DNA from: Proteobacteria bacterium 005FR1
GTDB lineage: Bacteria; Pseudomonadota; Gammaproteobacteria; Pseudomonadales; Cellvibrionaceae
Length of the DNA: 64,000 bases
Assembly (NCBI GenBank): GCA_026192395.1
Contig: WACF01000002.1
Span: 496,001 to 560,000, forward strand
Direction of reading: 5' to 3'
Shown here: positions 1 through 7,401 of the stretch, piece after piece
Numbering within the stretch: position 1 is the stretch's first letter
Layout: every line of letters begins with the position of its first letter
Made by a program: the position numbers and the translations under genes
Notes under the pieces: model-generated
Told to the model about the DNA's origin: nothing
Databases searched by the model: none
What the model saw: the letters and a program-made list of their open reading frames with translations, nothing else

Positions 1-48
1 CGCCGTTTCCTGCTTTCAGAAAGTCAGCGCGCGGTTCCCGCGTTCTAA
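1..48 (+). CDS. 3' end of an upstream gene (partial; possibly DUF692/HvfB)
   Basis: Frame 1 is open from the window edge and stops with TAA at 46-48, giving the last 15 residues RRFLLSESQRAVPAF. The next gene starts 7 bases later, so the two are probably co-transcribed. DUF2063 genes such as the next one normally follow a DUF692 gene, so this tail may be its C-terminus. That identity is inferred from the neighbour only; the tail itself carries no recognisable motif. Confidence 0.4.
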   Translation, partial: RRFLLSESQRAVPAF

Positions 49-55
49 ACTCTGC

Positions 56-784
56 ATGGGCGACTCTTTCCAGAAAACCCAGTTCACCTTTGCGGCTCAC
101 CTGCGTGACCCCGAAGCCAGCCCCGCGCCTGAGGGAATGGAGGACCGGCGGCTGGGAATCTACCGCGATTTGATCTACAACAACATCGAGGGTTTCATCA
201 GCAGCGGCTTTCCAGTGCTGCGGGAAATTACCGCGGATGAACGCTGGCATGAGATGGTGCGCGACTTCGTCCGTCGTCATCGTTGCGAAACGCCTTACTT
301 TCTGAAGATCTCGGAAGAATTTCTCGCCTATCTACAGAACGAACGAGACCGCCGCGAGGACCCGCCTTTTCTGCTGGAACTGGCCCACTACGAATGGGTC
401 GAGCTGGCTCTCGATGTCGCCGATGAGTCCTTCCCGGCTGAACGAAGGGCGCTGCCAAGCCATCCGACTGTGTCGCCGCTTGCCTGGAATCTCTCCTACC
501 GCTGGCCGGTTCACAGAATCGGCCCCGATTATCAGCCATTGATCCCCCCCGACGATCCTACCTTTCTCGTCGTCTATAGAAACCGCCAGGAGCAGGTCCG
601 CTTTCTGGAAAGCAACGCCGCCACCAGCCGGCTGCTGGTTTTGCTCAGCCAGTCGCAAGGGCTCAGTGGTGAGCAGGCACTCCGCCAATTGGCCTTGGAA
701 ATGCAGACTCCGGACCCCGAGTCGATTCTGGTTTTCGGGCGGGACTTGATCGCCAAGCTCGTCGCGTTGGACATACTCGTCTAG
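56..784 (+). CDS. DUF2063 / HvfC-like protein, partner of a DUF692 enzyme
   Basis: The 242-residue protein opens with the family's typical N-terminus (QKTQFTFAAHLRDP, then RRLGIYRDLIYNNIEGF at about residues 31-47), which marks the DUF2063 helical domain. The family was once called a putative DNA-binding domain. HvfC-like proteins are now known as partners of DUF692 (MNIO) iron enzymes that modify Cys-rich precursor peptides, often under copper stress. The ATG at 56 matches family starts, although the frame is open upstream and no clear ribosome site is visible. The upstream gene ends 7 bases away. No DoxX gene, a common third partner, follows; the next gene is a porin. The family call is solid; the modification role is inferred. 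Confidence 0.75.
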   Translation: MGDSFQKTQFTFAAHLRDPEASPAPEGMEDRRLGIYRDLIYNNIEGFISSGFPVLREITADERWHEMVRDFVRRHRCETPYFLKISEEFLAYLQNERDRREDPPFLLELAHYEWVELALDVADESFPAERRALPSHPTVSPLAWNLSYRWPVHRIGPDYQPLIPPDDPTFLVVYRNRQEQVRFLESNAATSRLLVLLSQSQGLSGEQALRQLALEMQTPDPESILVFGRDLIAKLVALDILV

Positions 785-909
785 AGCCGGATTATCTCAC
801 CAGCTTTGTGCAGCGTCGGTAAGCCTCACCTTGAGCAGAGTTGAGGTATTACAGCTACGTGGCAGAAAAATTTCCCTCAAATGACGAGAAAAAGACCTTT
901 TCGTTAAAA

Positions 910-927
910 ATGTCATATTGCTGAAAT
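910..927 (+). promoter_or_regulatory. candidate Pho box upstream of the porin
   Basis: ATGTCAT, four bases, then CTGAAAT matches the PhoB direct repeat CTGTCAT-N4-CTGTCAT at 11 of 14 positions. It lies about 150 bases before an OprO/P-family porin, a family often controlled by phosphate. No convincing -10 box follows at the expected distance, so this is only a candidate. Confidence 0.3.
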
Positions 928-1076
928 ATTTTGCGCCCAGACTGCGCGCCTGTCAGCTACCGGTGCATGTCTGGACACGAGGCACCTTAGCTAATGGGGG
1001 AACCTGGCCGATGCTGGGTTCGAACTCGCTTGGAAACCGTTTGATGCAAATCGATTTTGCTAAGGAATCGAAGAAA

Positions 1077-2186
1077 ATGAAGAAAGCACTGTTGCCGTTT
1101 GCTGTCGCCGTTATCAGCTCCGCTGGGTACGCGGGCACTGTTACCACGGATGGCCCGGATATCGAAATCAAAACCGATGGTGGCCTCGAAGTGGCTACTG
1201 CCGATGGCAAGGCGTCCATGGAACTCGGTGGTCGTCTCCAATGGGATTACGACTCCACCGAAGCCGAGGACAAAGGTATCGACCGCGAAGATCTGGACGT
1301 GCGCCGTGCCCGTCTGTTCGTCGAAGGCCATTACGGTGATTGGGCCTACAAGGCACAATTCAATATTGCTGAAACCGATGGTGCCGACGGCGGTACCGCG
1401 GAAGATCTCTACGTCCGCTATCTCGGTTTCGGCGATCTGGCGAATATCACCATTGGGAAACAGAAGGAGCCTTTCGGGCTGGAAGAACTGACCAGCTCCA
1501 AATACATCTCCACGCTGGAGCGCACAGCTTTGACCGAGTTTTATGCCCCGGGCCGCAATGCCGGTGTGCAGTTGCACGGCAAGGGCTCCAACTGGACCTA
1601 CGGCATTGGTGCGTTCGAGGCTGACGGCGATGAAGGCAACGACTTCGAAGATCTTGGCTGGACGGGACGCGTCACCTTCGCACCGGTCAATACCGACGAG
1701 ATGGTTGTTCACGTGGGAGGCGGTTTCACCACTCGTGAGGTAGACCTGGACGATAATCCTCTCACTGACGAAGAATTCGACGCCTACAACCTGGAGCTGG
1801 CGGGTGTGTTCGGGCCCTTCCATGCCCAGGCGGAATACTTCGATGCTGAAGAAGACACCGAGATTGGCGGTACCGATTTCGACGGATATTACGTTCAGGC
1901 TGGCTGGATCATCACCGGCGAAACCCGACCGTACAAAAACGGCGTGTTCAGGAGCGTCGAGCCGAGTGGCGAAGGTGCCTGGGAAGTGGTTCTGCGCTAT
2001 GAAGATGGCTTTGGCCGTTATTCGGACGTCGGTCTCGCCACCACTGAGGGCGAACAGACCACCTTCGGCGTTAACTACTATGCCAACAAGCATGTTCGTC
2101 TCGGCCTCAGCTACATGAGTGGCGAAGAAGATGAGAGCGGCTTTGAAGGCGACGAATTCCGCGCCCGCGTTCAGTTCGCTTTCTAA
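1077..2186 (+). CDS. OprO/OprP-family outer-membrane porin
   Basis: The 369-residue beta-barrel porin begins with MKKALLPFAVAVISSAGYA, a signal peptide with a cleavage site near residue 20. The motif LGGRLQWDYD near residue 46 is typical of the phosphate-selective porin O/P family. The chain is acidic, rich in alternating aromatic strands, and ends in Phe (VQFAF), the C-terminal signature recognised by the BAM complex. The ATG at 1077 is preceded by AAGGAATC; a longer upstream frame would place the signal peptide internally. O/P-type porins pass phosphate or polyphosphate, but many relatives are not phosphate-specific, so the substrate is open. A hairpin terminator follows. Confidence 0.85.
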   Translation: MKKALLPFAVAVISSAGYAGTVTTDGPDIEIKTDGGLEVATADGKASMELGGRLQWDYDSTEAEDKGIDREDLDVRRARLFVEGHYGDWAYKAQFNIAETDGADGGTAEDLYVRYLGFGDLANITIGKQKEPFGLEELTSSKYISTLERTALTEFYAPGRNAGVQLHGKGSNWTYGIGAFEADGDEGNDFEDLGWTGRVTFAPVNTDEMVVHVGGGFTTREVDLDDNPLTDEEFDAYNLELAGVFGPFHAQAEYFDAEEDTEIGGTDFDGYYVQAGWIITGETRPYKNGVFRSVEPSGEGAWEVVLRYEDGFGRYSDVGLATTEGEQTTFGVNYYANKHVRLGLSYMSGEEDESGFEGDEFRARVQFAF

Positions 2187-2208
2187 TCACCGACTCATCG
2201 CTCGACGG

Positions 2209-2246
2209 AAAGCCGCCATTCAATTCGAAAGGCGGCTTTCTCATTT
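2209..2246 (+). terminator. rho-independent terminator after the porin
   Basis: AAAGCCGCC (2209-2217) pairs perfectly with GGCGGCTTT (2231-2239) across a 13-base loop and is followed by a T-rich stretch. It lies 23 bases after the porin stop. Confidence 0.8.
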
Positions 2247-2392
2247 CTGCAAATCCGCCCGTTTCCGCCCCCTTCACATCCCCGGTTCAAAGGGCCATAC
2301 TTGCCGCCTTTTGAACGCAGCATTTCCCCGCCGTGGGGTGGTCTTAGGCACTCCGGCGGCGCTGCGCGGAGCCGGTTAAAGCAGGTGAAAGG

Positions 2393-3145
2393 ATGAAAGA
2401 GAAAGTGCTTTTTCTGTGCATGCTGGGCAGTCTGGCGCTACCTGCCGGGGCTCAGCAAGCCGAGGTCGCGGAGGATCCCTGGGAAGGCTTCAACCGCAAA
2501 ATCCACAGCTTCAATGAGACTGCCGACCGATGGGTTTTGAAACCGGTGGCGGAAGGGTATGTGAAAATCACACCCGACCCGGTGGAGCAGGGAGTTTCGA
2601 ACTTCTTTGGCAATCTACTGGAGGTCCGCAACGTCTTCAATGACGTACTTCAGGGCAAGTGGGCGCAGGCGGGTAACGATGCGGGACGCTTCCTGGTGAA
2701 CTCGACTCTCGGCGTTGCGGGTGTTTTCGACGTCGCCCGTCACATGAGCCTGGAAGAGAGCGAAGGGGAGGATTTCGGCCAAACCCTGGCGGTCTGGGGA
2801 GTGGACAGCGGACCCTTTCTGATGCTTCCCTTCCTGGGGCCAAGCACGCTGCGCGACGCTGGCGGGATGCCGGTCGACTGGCAATTGAGCCCCATGCAGG
2901 AAATTGATCATGTGCCGACCCGCAATAGCCTCAGGGCCATGGACATCGTCAATACGCGGGCCGAACTGCTGGATGCCGAGGCATTCCTAAGCGGCGACCG
3001 ATATGTTTTCCTCCGCGATGCCTATCTGCAGCGGCGCAACTATCTGATCAAGGACGGCGATGTGGAAGATAACTTCGATGACTTTGGGGATTTCGGAGAC
3101 GACGATTACGACTCGGGCTACGAAGATGATGGGGACGGGTTCTAA
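2393..3145 (+). CDS. mlaA: MlaA (VacJ) outer-membrane lipid-asymmetry protein
   Basis: The 250-residue protein has the MlaA hallmarks: DPWEGFNRKIHSFN at about 28-41, NFFGNLLEVRNVFNDVLQGK near 72-91, GRFLVNSTLGVAGVFDVA, and GPFLMLPFLGPSTLRDA. MlaA pulls misplaced phospholipids out of the outer leaflet with the OmpC/OmpF porins and passes them to the MlaC-MlaFEDB pathway. MlaA is normally a lipoprotein, but here the signal peptide ends in PAGA-QQ and no Cys sits at a plausible lipobox; the only early Cys is at residue 9. The last 25 residues are unusually acidic (Asp, Glu, Gly). An upstream A/G-rich stretch (GGTGAAAGG) supplies the ribosome site. Confidence 0.92.
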   Translation: MKEKVLFLCMLGSLALPAGAQQAEVAEDPWEGFNRKIHSFNETADRWVLKPVAEGYVKITPDPVEQGVSNFFGNLLEVRNVFNDVLQGKWAQAGNDAGRFLVNSTLGVAGVFDVARHMSLEESEGEDFGQTLAVWGVDSGPFLMLPFLGPSTLRDAGGMPVDWQLSPMQEIDHVPTRNSLRAMDIVNTRAELLDAEAFLSGDRYVFLRDAYLQRRNYLIKDGDVEDNFDDFGDFGDDDYDSGYEDDGDGF

Positions 3146-3236
3146 GAGCGGGGACGGATTTCAAGGCAAGCTGACGTAGTCTGGATTCACCTCACAACAT
3201 CCGGGCTGCCGCACCGCCTCAGGCTACAACTGTGAG

Positions 3237-3545
3237 TCAGTCGAGAATCTCGACCGTCTCCAGGCCAAGCACGAAATTCCCGGCCGCGTTCTTTTCAACC
3301 CGTGCCACTCGGGTCCGCGCCTTGAGCATCGGAATGTCGCCGTAACGCGAGGCGAGTTTTACCTCGAGCTCGGTGCCGGGTTTCAGCCCCACCCGCGTTT
3401 CCATCAACATGCCACCGCCACTCAGATCGCGGCAAATGGCCCGGAAGCGCTTGTCTCTGCCAACGATCAGCACCTCGGCATTCGTTTCGGTTTTCAGGCG
3501 AGTGAAGTTGCGCTTGTCGCGCTCCGATATATCGGCTTGATCCAT
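3237..3545 (-). CDS. PilZ-domain protein (c-di-GMP receptor)
   Basis: This 102-residue single-domain protein carries both halves of the cyclic-di-GMP site: RNFTR (RxxxR, residues 12-16) and DLSGGG (DxSxxG, 40-45). It is therefore predicted to bind the second messenger. It has no output domain and probably acts by contacting a partner. It is transcribed divergently from the rssB-like gene, an order also seen in Pseudomonas between vacJ/mlaA and rssB, which suggests a link between c-di-GMP and stress-sigma control. That link is inference. Confidence 0.85.
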   Translation of the reverse strand: MDQADISERDKRNFTRLKTETNAEVLIVGRDKRFRAICRDLSGGGMLMETRVGLKPGTELEVKLASRYGDIPMLKARTRVARVEKNAAGNFVLGLETVEILD

Positions 3546-3781
3546 TTCCAGACTCTGTTCTGCCCCAAGGGAATCCAGTCGAAATGAACGGCCCGGTCAG
3601 CCGCTCGAGTTCAGCAACTCGTCGCGGCAAATCATAGACCAATTCGCGACAAAAAAGCCAAAAAAAGGCCGGTTTTTTCTAGCTTGGCATTATTGCTATG
3701 CCCAAAATAAAAGAGTAGTGTTACCGCCCTATAAATTTTGGCCCAATCTCCACGAGAGCAAGGTTATGGCTAAGGTGATTG

Positions 3782-4984
3782 ATGGGGAACGCTGAAAGGA
3801 AACTGCTCATCATCGATGATGACGCCATCGTCCGCCAGAACATGGCGGCCTACCTGGAAGACAGCGGTTACCTCGTCAAAGAAGCCGTGGACGGCAAGTC
3901 CGGCCTTGACCTGTTTGGTTCATTCGAACCTGAAATCGTCCTCTGTGACTTGATGATGCCAGACATCAGCGGTCTGGAGGTTCTCAAGCGCATCCATGAG
4001 ATCTGTTCGGAGACGCCCCTTGTGGTCATTTCCGGCGTGGGGGTGATGGACGATGTGGTGGAGGCCTTGCGGCTCGGTGCCAGCGACTACCTGATCAAGC
4101 CGATCATCGACATGGAGGTGCTGGAGCATGCGATCCGCCAGGCACTCGAGCGCAGCGACCTGATCGCCGAAAACCGGCGTTATCGGGAGGAGCTCGAGGA
4201 AAAAAATGCAGAGCTCTCAAGAAATCTGCAGATTATCGAGCGGGATCAGAAAGCCGGTCGCCAGGTGCAGGAACGCCTGCTGCCGCCCAGCCCTTTCAAG
4301 CGGGCGGGCTACACGATGTCCCGGTATATTCACCCTTCGCTGTACCTCAGCGGGGATTGCGTTGACTACGCATTTATTTATGAGCGCTACTTCGGCTTTT
4401 ATCTCACCGATGTCAGCGGCCACGGAGCATCCTCGGCCTTTGTAACCATCTGGCTGAAGTATCTGGTGCGGCGGCTCATGCGCGACCGGACGATCTTTGT
4501 TGATGACCACAAAGAGTTTGTCTTCGATCGTGGACCAAACCTGCTCTTGCAGGGAATCAATCGCGAGCTGATGGCTACGCGGCTCAACAACCACCTGACG
4601 ACATTTCAGGGGACCATCGACAGCAGAACGCATAAGATGCGCTATGCTGTAGGTGGGCACCTGCCGTTGCCGATCCTGGTCACCGAGCAGGGTGCGCACT
4701 ACCTGACAGGGAAGGGGAAGCCTCTTGGGATCTTCAGCGAAGTCGAGTGGGAAGTCTACGAGCTGGATCTGCCAGCTAAATTCGCCCTGGTGGTCTGTTC
4801 AGACGGGGTTCTTGAACTCCTGGAAGGCGAAAGCCTGCAGGCAAAAGAGGCACTTTTATTGGACAGGCTGTCTAATATCGGTGGGACCATGGATATGAAT
4901 GCAGTATGCGAATCGTTGGCGCTTCAAGAGCGCTCGGAAACGCCGGATGACGTCGCAATTCTGATGGTAACACGAGGGCATTGA
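3782..4984 (+). CDS. rssB: RssB-type response regulator with PP2C/SpoIIE phosphatase domain
   Basis: The 400-residue protein begins with a CheY-like receiver: acidic cluster IIDDD at 10-14, phosphoacceptor Asp56 in LCDLMMP, and Lys in DYLIKPI. A coiled-coil linker at about 125-155 leads to a PP2C-type serine phosphatase. The metal-site motifs SGDCVDY, DVSGHGASSA, CSDGVLEL and DDVAILMV are all present, so catalysis looks intact, unlike the degenerate E. coli RssB. In Pseudomonas the same pair controls RpoS access: the phosphatase dephosphorylates the STAS protein encoded next door. The ATG at 3782 follows TAAGGTG at good spacing; a TTG one codon upstream is less likely. The STAS gene starts 1 base after the stop. 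Confidence 0.9.
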   Translation: MGNAERKLLIIDDDAIVRQNMAAYLEDSGYLVKEAVDGKSGLDLFGSFEPEIVLCDLMMPDISGLEVLKRIHEICSETPLVVISGVGVMDDVVEALRLGASDYLIKPIIDMEVLEHAIRQALERSDLIAENRRYREELEEKNAELSRNLQIIERDQKAGRQVQERLLPPSPFKRAGYTMSRYIHPSLYLSGDCVDYAFIYERYFGFYLTDVSGHGASSAFVTIWLKYLVRRLMRDRTIFVDDHKEFVFDRGPNLLLQGINRELMATRLNNHLTTFQGTIDSRTHKMRYAVGGHLPLPILVTEQGAHYLTGKGKPLGIFSEVEWEVYELDLPAKFALVVCSDGVLELLEGESLQAKEALLLDRLSNIGGTMDMNAVCESLALQERSETPDDVAILMVTRGH

Positions 4985-4985
4985 G

Positions 4986-5474
4986 ATGCAGCCCGGACAG
5001 ATTCTCGTCGCTGACCACGACAACACACACGTAATCAAAATGGTGGGGGATGTCCGCCTCACCTTGTGCGTGTCTTTCGATAAATTCATCGATTCGATGT
5101 TCAGGGGTAATCGCTTCTGTAAGATCGTTTTCGATCTCACCGACGCCACCGCGATCGACAGCACTACCCTTGGCCTGATGGCGAAAATCGCCATTCTCTC
5201 GCGGGAGCGCTGCCACCAGGTGCCGGTTGTCTTCTCCACAAATCCCTCGGTGGATCGCCTGCTGGAAACCATGGGCTTCGAAGACATTTTCCAGATCATT
5301 CACGAGCACCACCAGTGCGCCACTCCCTGTCACCACCTCAACTCTGCTGATCTCGACGAGAGCAGCGCCAGAGAACGCGTTTTGGAAGCTCACCACATTC
5401 TCATGGAACTCAACGAGTCCAACCGTGAAACTTTCCGCGATCTGGTGAACACGCTTGAAGGCGGCAGCTGCTGA
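4986..5474 (+). CDS. rssC: RssC-like STAS anti-sigma-factor antagonist
   Basis: This 162-residue STAS-domain protein has the segment IVFDLTDATAIDSTTLGLMA. Its DSTTLG motif at residues 58-63 holds the Ser that is phosphorylated in SpoIIAA-like antagonists. The domain covers roughly residues 5-110 and is followed by an extension containing Cys and His residues (HEHHQCATPCHH). It starts one base after the rssB stop, so the two are translationally coupled. Its phosphorylation state should be reversed by the adjacent phosphatase and should decide whether it binds RssB or its own kinase. No anti-sigma kinase gene is visible here. Confidence 0.85.
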   Translation: MQPGQILVADHDNTHVIKMVGDVRLTLCVSFDKFIDSMFRGNRFCKIVFDLTDATAIDSTTLGLMAKIAILSRERCHQVPVVFSTNPSVDRLLETMGFEDIFQIIHEHHQCATPCHHLNSADLDESSARERVLEAHHILMELNESNRETFRDLVNTLEGGSC

Positions 5475-5516
5475 CCGGCAGCCGGATTCGAATTCCTTTG
5501 GCAATCGAGTCGATTC

Positions 5517-5897
5517 ATGCGATTGCGCTATGACAAGTCCATAACCCCGGATGCAAAGCCTCTTGTGCTTAGCGGCCCCGAGCAGCTGAGAGTGGAAATC
5601 CATATCCGCCGCGACCCGGAGGACACCTTCACCTTGCTCGCATTCAGTGGCCCGCAAGACAGCGGCGAGCCGCAAAAAAGTTTGCAGCAGGGACCTTTCC
5701 ACCGCCTCGATCAAGCCATAGCGGCCAAGCGTGCGATCGTTGCGCAGCTGCGGGACGCCGGCTTCGAAATCGCCGACCAGCAGCATGCCATGTGGTCCAT
5801 GGCTGCCCAGCGCGCAGTGAATGCCAGTCGAAAAGAGAAAGCGGAAGCAGTGGGGGATTACCGTTTCGATCCGAAGGACGTCTATCTGGACTGGTGA
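5517..5897 (+). CDS. conserved-looking small protein, function unknown
   Basis: The 126-residue soluble protein starts MRLRYDKSITPDAKPLVL. It appears to have a beta-rich first half, a helical second half (residues 65-105), and a C-terminal tail FDPKDVYLDW. There is no signal peptide, membrane segment or cofactor motif, and I do not recognise the family. It lies 42 bases after rssC on the same strand, where Pseudomonas has transaldolase (tal). A role in the same regulatory operon is possible but unproven. Confidence 0.6.
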   Translation: MRLRYDKSITPDAKPLVLSGPEQLRVEIHIRRDPEDTFTLLAFSGPQDSGEPQKSLQQGPFHRLDQAIAAKRAIVAQLRDAGFEIADQQHAMWSMAAQRAVNASRKEKAEAVGDYRFDPKDVYLDW

Positions 5898-6024
5898 GAA
5901 GTTGTCGATTTCATATGCACTTCTTCTTCCGCCGATTAGAAATTGAGTTCAGCTTCGGGCTCCTTTCGTCACTGTTCGCTTAGGCGCGAGTCCTCTTAAT
6001 TCCGATTTGAGTGCTAGTAAGCCC

Positions 6025-6045
6025 GTTCGCCCCACCGGCGAACTG
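6025..6045. repeat. short hairpin GTTCGCC / GGCGAAC
   Basis: GTTCGCC and GGCGAAC face each other across five bases in the gap after the small unknown gene. There is no following T-tract, so it is not a classical terminator. It may be a weak stop or an RNA-stability element. Confidence 0.35.
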
Positions 6046-6110
6046 ATATCGCAGTCCCATTAACCCAGGCGCTTTAGACAAGAAGTACTTGCGTAACGGA
6101 TCAGTGTACG

Positions 6111-6223
6111 AGCTTGGCGTTGGGGGATGCCTTTCGAAACCTTCGCGGGACGGACCCCGCGAAGGAGCTACAGGGATTTATTCATGCGTTTTCGAAAGGC
6201 ATCCCCCAGCGGCAAACGGCTTA
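6111..6223 (+). repeat. structured intergenic repeat, copy A
   Basis: Two nested hairpins make up the element. The outer arms are GGGGGATGCCTTTCGAAA (6122-6139) and its exact complement at 6190-6207. The inner arms are CTTCGCGGG and CCCGCGAAG. Between them lies GAGCTACAGGGATTTATTCA, and the element ends GCGGCAAACGGCTTA directly against the dusA stop. The element recurs at 38400, 38581 and 53251. It sits between convergent genes. No transposase is linked to it. Confidence 0.85.
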
Positions 6224-7216
6224 TTATGCAGCCATGAATTCAAGCGCCTTCATCAGCAAACCTTTGTCCCTGCGATTCTGCGGAACATGCTCGCTGATAA
6301 ACCGGCGAAATTTCTTCCCGCCTTTCTGGCCATGGAACAGGTTCAACACGTGGCGAGACATGTGATGCAAATCGACGCCCAGATCGATTTGCCGAGCGCA
6401 GTAGTCCGCGTATTCCTTCAGAACTTGTTCGCGGCTGAGTACCGGTGTGTTGGCAGCGAACAACTCGCGATCAACCTTTGCCAGAAAGTAAGGGTTGTTC
6501 CAGATTTCCCGCCCCAGCATCACACCATCGACCTTTTCGCAATGGGTCTTTGATTCGTCGAGCGTCGTGATCCCACCGTTAATAATGATTTCCAGTTCCG
6601 GGAAATCCTTCTTCAGCTGGTAAACCCGCGAATAGTTTAAAGGGGGCACTTCGCGGTTTTCTTTCGGGCTCAAACCTTGTAGCCAGGCTTTGCGCGCGTG
6701 GACGATGAAAGTGCGGCAGCCGGCGGCAGCCACGCGATCCACGAAGCGCGTCAGGTCCGCGTATTCGTCCTGGTCGTCGATGCCGATCCGATGTTTCACA
6801 GTGACGGGTACACTCGCAGCATCTTGCATGGCTTTGACGCAGTCGGCTACCAGCTCGGGCTCTGCCATCAGGCAAGCGCCAAAGCGGCCTGACTGTACCC
6901 GGTCGCTCGGGCAGCCGCAGTTCAGATTGATTTCGTCGAAGCCCCAGCTTTCGCCCAGCTTCGCGCAGCGCGCCAGCTCCTCGGGATCGCTGCCGCCCAG
7001 CTGAAGGGCGAGCGGGTGTTCTTCGGCATTGTGATTCAGCCAGCGCGCCGGGTCGGCATGGAGGAGAGCGCCGGTGGTCACCATTTCCGTGTACAGCAGA
7101 GCATGGCTGGAAAGCAGGCGGCAAAGATATCGGAAGTGCTTATCCGTCACATCGATCATGGGAGCCACGGAAAAGCGGCGGTCGAGCGTGGGCTGATTGG
7201 CTTGGGAGGAGAACAT
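6224..7216 (-). CDS. dusA: tRNA-dihydrouridine(20/20a) synthase DusA
   Basis: This 330-residue FMN enzyme reduces uridines in the tRNA D-loop using NADPH. It begins RRFSVAPMIDVTDKHFR, the flavin-binding start of the TIM barrel. It carries NLNCGCPSDRV at about 98-108 and the catalytic Cys in GRFGACLM. KHRIGIDD, FIVHARKAW, IINGGI and GVMLGREIWNNP identify the DusA subgroup. The length is normal for DusA. A repeat element abuts its stop codon. It is divergent from gltX; the same neighbourhood (rssB-rssC-tal-dusA) occurs in Pseudomonas. Confidence 0.95.
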   Translation of the reverse strand: MFSSQANQPTLDRRFSVAPMIDVTDKHFRYLCRLLSSHALLYTEMVTTGALLHADPARWLNHNAEEHPLALQLGGSDPEELARCAKLGESWGFDEINLNCGCPSDRVQSGRFGACLMAEPELVADCVKAMQDAASVPVTVKHRIGIDDQDEYADLTRFVDRVAAAGCRTFIVHARKAWLQGLSPKENREVPPLNYSRVYQLKKDFPELEIIINGGITTLDESKTHCEKVDGVMLGREIWNNPYFLAKVDRELFAANTPVLSREQVLKEYADYCARQIDLGVDLHHMSRHVLNLFHGQKGGKKFRRFISEHVPQNRRDKGLLMKALEFMAA

Positions 7217-7401
7217 CGGTATCCGGATTGTGAGAGTGGGCGCTATGGTAGCTATTGGCTATTTGCTGCGCAACGCTGCTTGCCTCGCTGCACGGCCCCG
7301 GTTCATCAATGGTATGATGCGGCCCTTTTCCGGGTCGGCCATTGGAATTTGCGGCGACCACAGCATTCACCCTTTCACAGAAGAATCAGCGGTTAAATTT
7401 T

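Noticed and set aside
987-2093. 368-codon minus-strand frame over the porin
   Set aside because: It is antisense to a clear beta-barrel protein, with no ribosome site and no recognisable domain.
3685-3701. Sigma-54 promoter-like TTGGCATTATTGC before rssB
   Set aside because: Only seven bases separate GG and GC, against the ten required between the -24 and -12 elements.
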